Positions 1-9,963 of a stretch of 64,000 bases of DNA are shown piece by piece. The DNA comes from Todiramphus chloris collaris (taxonomy: Eukaryota > Chordata > Aves > Coraciiformes > Alcedinidae). Below the pieces are notes generated by a model. It was not told the origin of the DNA. It saw nothing but the letters and a program-made list of their open reading frames with translations, and did not search any database. Position numbers and translations under genes: made by a program. Each line of letters opens with the position of its first letter. Position 1 is the stretch's first letter. The DNA lies in the NCBI GenBank assembly GCA_025345505.1, contig JANVCC010000270.1:6725867-6789866 (forward strand), written 5' to 3'.

Positions 1-2960
1 TTTGTTTTACTCTGACAATTTAAAAAAATATATATATATAATCACAGCAGAATAACGGAACGTGAACAGGGACGTTAACGAAGGGTGCAAAGCCAAGAAA
101 AGTGACTATTCTTTTTATTAGGAGGTTTACCAAGTCAACAAGCCCTTAAGACAACATAATAAAATTCAAGTAATTTTTTTAAAGACACTGGAAATTTTAG
201 TGTTGAGCATCCTATACTCCGCTTGTCTGCCAATGACCTTTCTGTAACCCCTGCTCCGATGCTGCTGTTGAAGAGGAAAACAAGAAAAGGCCAGGAACAG
301 CAGGGCTTTCAAGAGATGATGAGCACAGGAGAACTGACTCCCCTCTAGCATCCCAGAAGCACGTGAAGGCACCCATCTTCAGGCAAAGTAACAGACTTTT
401 CTCCTTGCTGCTGTTTCACTAGCTGAGCAGGAGCCAGGTGATTTCCAGCTCTAGCCTAGGGGGCAAGTAGCCTTCCCTGCCCTCCCACAGCTTTCCTACA
501 CAGCCAGGAGGGCTGCTCTTCCCAGCAGGAGAGCTATCCAGTGGGAACTACTGACTCCAGTCTCCTGCAGGACCCAGCAAGTCCTTCCTCATCATCAGCC
601 CCCACCTCCCACCATTGCAGCAGCAGGTTCATGGAAGTGCTTTGGAGAGAAGACTAGTCCCCAGAGGTAGCCCCAGCTGACAGATGCTCTCGAACCTCCA
701 AGTGGCTATTTGGGCAAGCGCCACAACTTTGCTTTTATACTTTTATATTTGGTTTCTGGAGCCTGCCTGTCCTGCAGACCAGTAAAGAGTCACCTTTGCT
801 CTTCACTCCACTTTCCTGCTTTTGGGCTCAAATTTAGCAAGCAGCAGCCCGTTACGCATGGCATCGCCTAACTGTTCTGTGCCATTGTTACTGGTACTGA
901 GGAGAAGCACTAGAGACAAACAAATATTAGGGAGGAAGAAGAACATGTATTACTCCAGTAAATTCATCAGCTAATATTAATTAATTCATCCCAGGGAAGG
1001 ATTAAATAATCCTCCCAGGGAAGGAAAGAAAGACACGCAGAAAAAGAAAAAAAATCTACTTCATTTATGGCAAAACCAAGAGAATATACACCCTAATATA
1101 CACCCTAAATATCTTTCCCTCTTTTCCCTTGCCAGTAAGACTGGGAGAGAGCAGGCCAAGCAACATCATCACAGCTTTGCATGCTGTCGGGCTGCTATTC
1201 AAACAAACAAGACAGAATATGAATGTAATCTGATTTCAAGTGGATCTGGGATCGCCTTAATGCTGAAGTTCGTATGCTTTGTGATTATTAAGATCTCAGA
1301 TCAGCCCTTTTTTTTCTGAGTACCGACCAAGATTAGCAAGTCACCTGAAAGTTTATAGTAGGAAAACCATATGGGCCTATTCCTGTAGCAACATGTGTAC
1401 AGCAATTATGGCACAGGTAAGCAATAACACATGCCCAAGGCATCATACTTGGTGAGGCACAAGGCTTACATGCATCTCTATGATTATGACTTCAGACTTC
1501 AAAGTACCTTATTGCTCAGACAAAATTGGTAGCCTACTTCCTTGTAAAACACACGTAAGTATCTACTGCTAGAAAACACATGTAGGTGCTGATATAACAC
1601 AAGACTTGAGGTGTGGGTACCAGAACTGTGAAGGGGGGGGGGGGGAAGGAGGATCTGACTTCAAATATTTTCCAATATTTTGAGTGTACTTCAAAGTAGC
1701 AGGCAAAAGTATCACTTAAATCCTAAAGCTGCCAGGGTTTCATGCTGTTGGAGTCTGATTATGTGGCAGGCATCACTTCAAGCTCTCTGAGAAATTAAGT
1801 CCTTTCTAATACATCATCCACCCGACTGCGTTCAGACCTCTAATGGGTCAAGAAAGCTCAGCACAATCATGTGATCAGCGGCTGCGGGTTGACATTTGTG
1901 CATGGCAATTTATGATAAAAAATTAACTATTGGCGTCTCCCTTTGGCATGGCTTTTTCAAAATGAGACCAGATTTTACAACAGCACGCTCTTCTGAAGAC
2001 AGGTTTGCTAAATGAATAGCATCGACTTCAAAACAAACCTTCCTGCGAGGGCTGTTGCAACATTCAAGTTCTTACATGATCTTCGAGGCTGCAGTGTGGC
2101 CTAGGAGGCAGCCATAATGAGAGCCAGACAGTGAATAAAGCACTGATTTAATTATGTTGTTTGATATATGATGACCTCATCCACTGGTGTTTATACTAAT
2201 GTAGTGCTTGAAACGCTTTATCGACATATGGGAAGGCGCAGTCTCCAGCCTGAAGAGCTTAGGGTCTCCAAGACAGAAACCAGATGAAGGGTGTTCTCTT
2301 CCTGTAGCTTATTGTAGGTTTTGAAGTTTTGCTCGTTTCCATCAGGTCTTAAACACACCCTGAATGCTGGAGAGAGGGTTGCTGGAGAAAATATCTACTG
2401 CATTGTTACCTTCGATTACAGAAGGGGATTTCCACTACAGCAAGTCTGTGTTCCTACATACACTCAACAACAGGAGGATGCAAACACTGGTGAGGTAGAG
2501 GGAAGCTACAGCTGTTTACATCACCTCCACCGAATTCTTTTCCATTCTGGAGGTACCTCGTGCCCCGGTGTGGGCTTTGACCCACTGTTTTCTGCTTCTA
2601 CAGAAAGGAGAGTGGGAGAGAAAGTTGGTACAACCTGCTAGCTCCTCCACTAGAGACTGTGCTGTAACCATCTCCCTCTCAACAAACAACAAGGCTCAGA
2701 GTTTGGTCAAATACATGCATATATCTTAGTTTGCACTCCTGATTAAAGATTCCCTGAGAAATATGCAGTAAAGTAACTCTTTGTGGTGTGAACGCCATGA
2801 AAAGCTGCATGAGGGAACGAGCAGTTCCGTATTCGCTGCACCATCTGCCAAGCACACAGTAAATAAGGCCATACAGAAAAACGGTGAGAAAGAAAACATC
2901 AACAACCTACCCACTCATTAAGCATTAGCTGTGCTGTGTGCTGAATGATACACTGGCCTT
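1..2960. other. Unique noncoding DNA, no gene recognised
   Basis: No frame here resembles a known protein. Small visible items are an AT dinucleotide run at about 29-41, a 13-bp direct repeat (tcccagggaagga) at 989-1001 and 1013-1025, and a run of 13 G at 1633-1645. A block at about 1880-2250 is AT-rich with little simple repeat and could be a conserved element; that is a guess from texture only. A plus-strand segment at 1321-1416 lies between weak splice-like signals and is described under findings. Confidence 0.6.
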
Positions 2961-3146
2961 AGAGAGGAAAAGAGGAGGAGGAAAAGAGGAGGAGGAAAAG
3001 AGGAGGAGGANNNNNNNNNNGAAAAGAGGAGGAGGAAAAGAGGAGGAGGAAAAGAGGAGGAGGAAAAAATAAAACAAGAAAAAAGGGGGAAAAAAGAGAG
3101 GAAAAAATAGGAGGAAAAAAAGGAAAAAAAGAAAAGGAAAAAAGAT
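2961..3146. repeat. Homopurine minisatellite with a 14-bp unit and an internal assembly gap
   Basis: The plus strand is almost purely A and G. From about 2965 to 3065 a 14-bp unit, AAAAGAGGAGGAGG, repeats head to tail. It then decays into A-rich GGAAAAA-type sequence up to about 3146. Ten N at 3011-3020 lie inside the array and interrupt it, as expected where reads could not span or size a tandem repeat, so the true copy number is unknown. The overlapping minus-strand open frame of F, L, P and S residues is just the translated repeat and is not a gene. Confidence 0.93.
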
Positions 3147-6100
3147 AGTATGCAATCCTCTAATTAAGGCAAAATTAGTATTTACCATGAGGATGAACTC
3201 ATAGCTTTAACTGTAGAATATTCTAGACTCCGATTCCTTGAGTTTGCCACCCTGAAGTTCAGCTCTGTTCAGTCATCTAAAGGCCTAACTTAAAGAATTA
3301 TTTATCTTCTTTTATTTCTATACAGGAAGCCCATCAGCCATGGGCAGCTGACACACTTTTACCCTTATTAGGTATGTGCACATGTACAAGACCATTGTTT
3401 TCACTGATGCCTATCACAGCAACCAAAAACAGGTTCAAGAAGAGATAGCCCAGCTCTATTTTGTTTTAAGATAATTCTAGGGTATAGTTATGGTAATTCT
3501 AGACTTAAGTACATCCTTTTTTCTTATAATTGAGTTTTCCTAGCATTCCTATATTTTAAAAACACTATTAAAAGAAAAAAACTAACAAAAAAAACTACAA
3601 AGAAAAACAAACAAAGAGTCTTCCTAGCAACAATAAAAGATCAAAAGAGTAAAAATTTAATATGTTATCACTGGAGAAAATAAAAAAATATATACATATG
3701 TGGAAACCTTTAAGATGGTACACAGAAGTTAACCAGGGAGAAAGCACTTGCCTGGCAGAGCTGAAAAATAGCTGAGAGAGACTACCAATAACATGTTTTC
3801 ATTTTCTTTTCAAACTCTGGTACAAATTCAGCTAATATCACTTTGTATGATTTCATGCCGGGATAGGAGCCAAAAGTTTCACTTGAAATCTTTGCAGTTA
3901 TCAGATCTGGAGAGCTTTTCAATCACTTAAATTTGAGAAGTATTTAGGAAAAAAAAAAAGGAACAAAAAAAGAAAAAGAACCAAAGATAAAAGGCCAGGG
4001 GCTTGAAACATTTATCACTTCATCATACTCTTCCATTTGATGCTAGGTCAGCATCTTTACAGACACAATGCAATGCTGGCTTTACCTATATTTTGAGAGG
4101 TTTTGAGGGGGGAAAAAAAAAAGTAAAAAACAATGAACATACAGGGTTAGAAAGATGTGCAGAGCAACAAGGCCAGGCAGTCCATATGGAGCTAGCACAT
4201 CCAGGAATGGAAACACTCCCGGGCATAAAGGAAGGTTCCCAATACCTGCTTCCAGCAGTGGAAAGCTGCAAACACACAGCCACGTTGCTTTGGTGTTGGC
4301 CAGGCAAGCACCAGCCCTGCCACCCAGGGGGGACAGCAGCCAGGGCAAGTGTGATACTCCCTGAAGATGCTGCAGCCATTCAAGCTTTACTTTCCACTGT
4401 ACCATCACACTGGGGATGCCCACATACTACAGGCTTGGCCAACAGCACCTCCCTCTTACCACCACCAGCTGCCCAGGAAACCAAACTGACCGAGACCAAG
4501 GTTAAAAGAGGAAGGTGACAAGATGACCAGGAAAATGTAATGCCCTGCTGAAAACACGCATTTATCGATTAATATCATCAGTGTGTTTAAACAATTGCCA
4601 ATTTATTTAATTTTTTTGATATGGAGACTTGCAGCTCCATATGACACCACACAGGGACTGCATGAGGACAGTTCAGCCGAACGAGTGCTTTCCTGGCATA
4701 CACTTGGCACCTCCAGTCTCCTCCTGATAAAACCAATATACCACAAACACAGTTGTAGCCAAAGGAAAAGGAGGCACAAGGTAACGCTAAATACAAGCAG
4801 AAGCGTTAAGCACTCCATGCCCTGCCAAGCTGATTGCTGTTTTGAGAGGCTCTGCCAATTCCTGAGCTATTAGGGCAGCTTCAGACATGCTCTGATTTCA
4901 GGCAGGAGCCCCATCTTACCAAGCGACAGCCCACCTACCCACTACGGGACAAATGCTACTCATGCAAAGCCCAAATCTGTTTAACATTGTCCTGGTTTAA
5001 GTGAGAACACGACCATTTTCATCTCGCCAGCAGCAGCAAATACGAAGGCCAGCTTATAACCAGACTCCCTTGTGACAAACTTCAATATAAAGTTTTAAAA
5101 AACCACTTTCTACCCCTCCCCAAGCGAACCAGTGTACGAAAGACAGGAAAGAACAGAGCCCGTGTTTAGAAAGCACCAGAAGACAGTTGTGGGTTTGTAG
5201 GCTCAGGATTAATCTGTTGTATGACCATAGGCAGCCCCCTGTTTGAAAAACAGAAAATACTGAAAGTACTATCAGAACGTTTCTATTGCTTTCCCACGCT
5301 ACCACTAAAGCACTCTGTGTGTGTAAGCAAATCTAGTGAGCTTTTTCCTTTCCTTGCTGAGGAAAGTTGATTTTTCCTCCCTCCAATAAGAGCTGCCTGG
5401 TGAATTATCCTGGTGAATAAGAATGAGAAACCTGGAAACTGAATCCTAGCACTGTCTTTCCTGATGCAGATCCCTGCTGTCCCATTACCTTCCAAAACTC
5501 CCCCTTCAAAACACTTGTTTTCTCATTATTGCCTGCACATTTCTCACTCTTCTGTTCTTTCTTCTTATTCTGAAAGCTCTTATTTCTGGTTCTCTGACTT
5601 TGTCTTCACCTCTCCTCTCTCGCTAACTGTAGGGGAAATTCTTTCCTACTTGCTCTCAAGTATAGCCCATCAAGAAATATCTCTGAAGGGGGGGGGGGGG
5701 ATGAAATGTGTGGTATACACAGTTCAACAGAAATATTCCCACCCACTTCACTCTCTACTGCATCCTTTCATCCTGTTCTTTGTTCTGCAGAAGCCCCACA
5801 AGTTGCTACTCCCAGTTGTTTCCCTCCTCCCCTCATTGAACTCCAGATGCTTTGACACAGCACCAACAGCCATCTTGCTCTACTATCTCCTCTTCCCCCC
5901 CAGCCAGTGCTGGGACACTCCCAAACCTCACTGCACCCTGCTCCACCTCAGTGTACTTCTCTTTCCAGCATACACTTGCACATCCTGCAGACTCATGCTT
6001 CAGGCAAAGCCTCAGACTTCCTCCCCAACACCTTCAGCACAATCCTGTCATCATCTTTTCTTCCTACATCACCTCAGGCATTTCCCTTGGGCTACAGAGT

Positions 6101-6674
6101 TGTAGGCAGCATGGCAATGTCTTGGTTCTGGCCTTCTGAAGCTGCAAGGGTCCTGTCCAAATCCACATCTTTTGGAGTTTTTTTGGCATTGCCTGCCCCA
6201 ACATGCATATGGGGAAGTTCAACTCAGGAGGTCACCCCAAGCTGCCCTGGATGGTGTAGCCTCTGTTTTCAGCCCTGCCCACAGCTTAAATAGACAAAAC
6301 TGAGCCTAAGCTACAAGAAAGTTTAAATTAATAAATACAAAGATACTGCTGCTATTCCACCTGTATTACAGCTCATTTTTACTAGTTCTTAACTATTTCT
6401 TGTGGTGTCACGGCTTGGTGCAAGAGCTGGCTGCTCAGCAATCCCTGCAGTCAAATGCTCATCCTGTTAGGCACTGCTCAGTATTGGTACCCACACAGGA
6501 CCACACGCACTCTCCTGCTGGGCCTGTATTGATGCAGAAGTGAGAACCCCTTGCCAAAAGCCATGGCTCCAACACCTGACAGAAATTGTATCTACTTACT
6601 TGGAACACATTGTACTAAGCAGCACAGGTCTTAGTCACTGGTGAGTACCTGAAGATAGTATATGCTAGGTACTC
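3147..6674. other. Unique noncoding DNA with A-rich stretches and long but unsupported open frames
   Basis: A-rich low-complexity patches lie near 3557-3625 and 3948-3990. A run of 13 G is at 5688-5700. Two long plus-strand frames are present. The one at 4003-4518 begins at TTG, overlaps minus-strand open frames and matches nothing known. The one at 5464-6105 begins at ATG, gives 213 residues, and is discussed separately. Both coincide with locally G+C-rich or pyrimidine-rich DNA, which lowers the rate of stop codons. I see no host gene. Confidence 0.55.
5464..6105 (+). other. Long ATG-initiated open frame in pyrimidine-rich DNA, probably not a gene
   Basis: The frame starts at a true ATG and encodes 213 residues rich in S, L, P, H and F. 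The coding strand is strongly C/T-rich across 5464-6290, and TAA, TAG and TGA all need purines, so stops are rare there for compositional reasons. The frame passes through a 13-G homopolymer at 5688-5700, translated as four glycines. Such a tract slips readily and would break a conserved frame. No domain, motif or family is recognised, and the ATG context (cctgATGc) is poor. I treat it as a fortuitous frame. Confidence 0.1.
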
Positions 6675-7083
6675 CCAAAGCTGGAAGAAATACTGAGAGA
6701 GCTGGGGTTGTTCAGTCTGGAAAATACAAGGCTCCGGGGAGACCTTATTGTGGCCTTCCAGTATCTGAAGGGGGCTACAAGAAAGCTGGGGAGGGACTTG
6801 TTAGGCTGTCAAGCAGCGATAGGACTGGAGGGAATGGATTAAAATTACAGAGAGGTGGATTCAGGTTGGACATCAGGAAGAATCTCTTCCCCAGGAGGCT
6901 GGTGAGACACTGGCACAGGTTGCCCAGAGAGGTGGTGGAAGCCCCATCCTTGGAAGTGTTTAAGGCCAGGCTGGCTGGGGCTGTGAGCAACCTGCTCTAG
7001 TGGGAGCTGTCCCTGCCCATGGCAGGGGGGTTGGAACTGGATGAGCTTTAAGGTCCCTTCCAACCCTGACAATTCTATGATTC
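6675..7083 (+). mobile_element. CR1 LINE fragment, 3' end of ORF2 plus 3' UTR
   Basis: This is a 5'-truncated CR1 non-LTR retrotransposon inserted on the plus strand. It encodes the C-terminal tail of the ORF2 reverse transcriptase. One frame reads ELGLFSLENTRLRGDL, and after a frameshift near 6815-6835 another reads RTGGNGLKL and then the terminal PREVVEAPSLEVFKARL block, ending at a stop at 6998-7000. The 3' UTR follows, with CCCTGCCCATGGCAGGGG, and the element closes on aattctatgattc at about 7071-7083. The reverse-transcriptase and endonuclease domains are absent, so it is a dead copy. It shares its subfamily with the minus-strand copy at about 23191-23475. Confidence 0.94.
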
Positions 7084-7770
7084 ATTTCCACAAAAAGATC
7101 AGGTGCCCTTTTCTAACGATGGCCACACGTATCTACAGTCTGAGCCAAAGAAAGATAAACTGAACTGAACTCCCATCTATTCCCCTACTAAGATTGGCCT
7201 CTAGTTTCTCACTTCTCCTCTAAGAGCAGGGAAGCGGCAAGAGAGGAAGGAGGGGAGATACTGAAACTGGGTCTGCAGCCACTGGAACTGACTGACACAT
7301 TGCCCTAATAAGAGGCTTTGCAAGCAGCCCATGGACATCCCTGGTGCTGACATCGACCTGCCTGTGTCACTACCACACACACGCAGAGGTCTAAACAAAG
7401 CTCCATCTGGAGATCTTCTCCATCCTTACTCAGAACTGCTTCAAGAAAGGCTACGTCATTTTGTCTGTTAACATTTCTTTGACGTTGCGTGAAAAGCTTC
7501 CAAATATAAAATGTTCTGCGTAAGAGAGGTTTGGAGGGGTAGGAAGAGGTAGGATTTATATAGAAAACTTGCACGACTTCTTATTACTAACCTTCCTGTT
7601 ACTAATCAGTCACAGAAAACTCTGTGGGACAATGATAGTAATTACGAGGTGTAGTATCTGCAACATCCTCCATTCTAACAGAGACATCTGAATGGTATCT
7701 TCCTGTTTTGACTAAAGATCTTGTGAAGTGAGCACTGAGTTAATTACAAATGATGCTGTAATTCACTCAC

Positions 7771-7889
7771 CTGTCTTTCCTGGAGCAGGATGAAGGGGAC
7801 TTCAGAATCCTCCACGGGAATCATTCACACAACCATTCACACTCCAGCTTCAGAAGTGAAAATCCCTCACGCTGTTCTGTGACTCCAGC
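7771..7889 (-). other. Candidate noncoding exon (minus strand), bounded by near-consensus splice sites
   Basis: On the minus strand this 119-base segment is preceded by gttactaagtgctttgcttt and a pyrimidine run ending in TTTATTTCAG. That gives a TACTAA-like branch site, a polypyrimidine tract and an AG acceptor. It is followed by GACAG|GTGAGT, a near-perfect donor. All three frames of the segment contain stops, so it could only be a UTR or lncRNA exon. The splice signals are seen directly; exon status is inference, and chance pairs of this quality do occur. Confidence 0.2.
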
Positions 7890-8397
7890 CTGAAATAAAG
7901 GAAAGCAAAGCACTTAGTAACTTTATGTATGGTACTAATAAAAAAAACCAGAACTATAACAATAGGTGATTTAAAACAATTCTTTCATACTATATTCTGT
8001 CTTGCAGGCACTCAAGTCAAAGACATTGCTCCAATTCAAGGACTGTAAGACAACAGAAAACACGATGCTTTTACACAACTACATAGTCCTATTTTTCCTG
8101 TTCAGTTACAATAAATCCCAGTTAGACACCACAAGCTCTTCAGTTACTGGAAAAAATCGAAAATTTCCATCAGGCTGCTTCCTTATTAAAAACTTCCTTG
8201 TGCAGAACGACAACCTGGAACGCACTCTTAAAACACAGCCTTGAGAAATAAAATTTATTGAACTTTCATGCTACGTCAAGGAAGCCAAACTCTGTTGGTG
8301 GAAGACAAACCCACCCTTGGAAGCATATTTTCTTGTTCCCTACAGTTACTTTCAGAGGCTTTTATTTAAGCAAATCAGCTGCACACACAGGTAGTGT

Positions 8398-8416
8398 GCA
8401 GCAGCAGCAGCAGCAG
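8398..8416 (+). repeat. CAG trinucleotide run
   Basis: About six consecutive CAG units sit here, directly before GTGAGG, so the last CAG forms a donor-like CAG|GTGAGG. In one frame the run would encode glutamines. It is short and well below the size of unstable CAG tracts. Confidence 0.85.
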
Positions 8417-9394
8417 GTGAGGTCCCCAGAACCCTGCAGAACGCTGCGGGCAGTCGTCCAGCACACCCCTCACATCACTCCTCCTGCCACTACTCCAGGC
8501 ACACACAATAACTGCTCATCTTGGAAACCACAGGCTGCAGCAAGATGGCAGTTGGAGTTTTAACAGCCAAAAGGCAAGACCAAGACTTAAGCCTTACCAA
8601 GGAAACAGTAATAAAAGATCTGACACAGTGGCTAAAATTATTTACAGAGAAGTCCACATTTGCACATCGCTCCGGGAAGTGTATTCTCATGAAAACAAGA
8701 TCTCATGCCATTTGGTTTTTTCATTCCCACGTTTATACTTAGATTTTTATATAGCATTATTATAAATAGTTTTCTCCCCTATACTGTATTTGTGTGTGCA
8801 CGTGTACATGGATGTGCACGTTTGCAGCATCTGCTTCTAGAAGCTTGAAAGAAAATCAATATAAGTAGGCATTCCAGTTTGAAATCACTCAAGCTTTAAA
8901 GCACACATCTGTAACATTGAACCATGCAGTGTGAACTAAAGATGCTGAGGCCTGGCAGATTTGTGGCATCCAGAGACTTAACCCCATGAACAGCATCTTC
9001 CAATGCTCAGGAAGTCAAATAAAAGCTCACTTCTGGAAAACACACTGAAAATCCCAAGGAAGATAAAAGAAAGGACATGTTGTGCGCAATAAATTTTTGT
9101 TATATCTAAGAATGTTAAGAGCACCTTTGTTGTGTTTTTTTTTTTTCATTTTAATAGTAGGAATAAAACACATTGGGGTTAACCAAAGTCAGGAAAAGTT
9201 CAAGTCTTGGCCATCTAGATGGTATGATTCTTGTCCAAGTTAAAAGCTTAAGAGTTAAAACAAAGGAACTTACAAGCTTTCATGTTAAATAAAAGAAAAA
9301 AAGAAAAAAAAAAAGAAAGAAAAAACCCAAAAGGTGGTGGTTGGTGATTAACAGCCCATTTGAGATAAAGGCTTCACACCCAAAGCAGCTCACA

Positions 9395-9963
9395 TGGAGA
9401 GGTTGTGTAGGACTTTTCCTCTGTACTCAGCTTTGGTGAGGCCACATCTCCAATGCTGTGTCCAGTTTTGGGCCCCTCTCTACAAGAAGGACATTGAGGT
9501 GCTGGAGAGGGTCCAGAGGCGGCCTACAAAGCTAGTAAAGGGATTGGAGCATGTGTCTTATGAGGAAAAGCTGAGGGATCTGGGGCTGTTTAGCCTTGAG
9601 AAGAGAAGGTTGAGGGGAGACCTTATTGCCCTCTACAGCGACCTGGAGGGAAGGTGTAGCAAGGTGGGAGTTGGTCTGTTCTCCCTGGGGACAAGGGACA
9701 GAAGAAGATGAAATGGCCTGAAGTTGACCCAGGGGAGGTTCAGGCTGGATCTCAGGAAGCATTTCTTTCCAGAAAGGGTTGTCAGGCACTGGAATGGGCT
9801 GCCCAGGGAGCTGGTGGAGTCCCCATCCCTGGAGGGGTTTAAGAGCTGAGTAGATGTTGCGCTGAGGGACAGGGTTTAGTGGTTTTTGATAGGGCTGGGA
9901 ATAAGGTTGGACTTGATGATCTTGAAGGTCTCTTCCAGCCAAAATTATTCTATGATTCTATGA
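9395..9963 (+). mobile_element. CR1 LINE fragment, the longest in the window
   Basis: A 5'-truncated CR1 on the plus strand. The frame 9394-9711 encodes the ORF2 C-terminal region, including [20 protein letters not shown], a [18 protein letters not shown] block and [21 protein letters not shown] single TGA at 9709-9711 interrupts it. The same frame then continues as [19 protein letters not shown] and [18 protein letters not shown] to a second stop at about 9847-9849. The 3' UTR has the acttgatgatcttgaaggtc block and ends in tandem ATTCTATG octamers at about 9945-9963. The reverse-transcriptase core is missing, so the copy is inactive. The subfamily differs from the 6.7-kb and 23.2-kb copies. 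Confidence 0.96.

Larger units (their letters stand above)
7084..9394. other. Unique noncoding DNA with candidate splice-bounded segments
   Basis: No known protein is encoded. The stretch holds a possible minus-strand noncoding exon at 7771-7889 and a possible plus-strand exon ending in a CAG run at 8346-8416, both uncertain. An A-rich tract lies at about 9287-9326, just before the next CR1. An AT-rich patch near 8745-8770 contains TATA-like sequence, but nothing around it supports a promoter. Confidence 0.5.

Noticed and set aside
2925..3188. Minus-strand open frame rich in F, L and P as a membrane protein
   Set aside because: It is the translation of the purine minisatellite and runs through the N gap.
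4003..4518. 171-codon plus-strand open frame as a gene
   Set aside because: It begins at TTG, overlaps several minus-strand frames of similar length, shows no domain and lies in locally G+C-richer DNA where stops are fewer.
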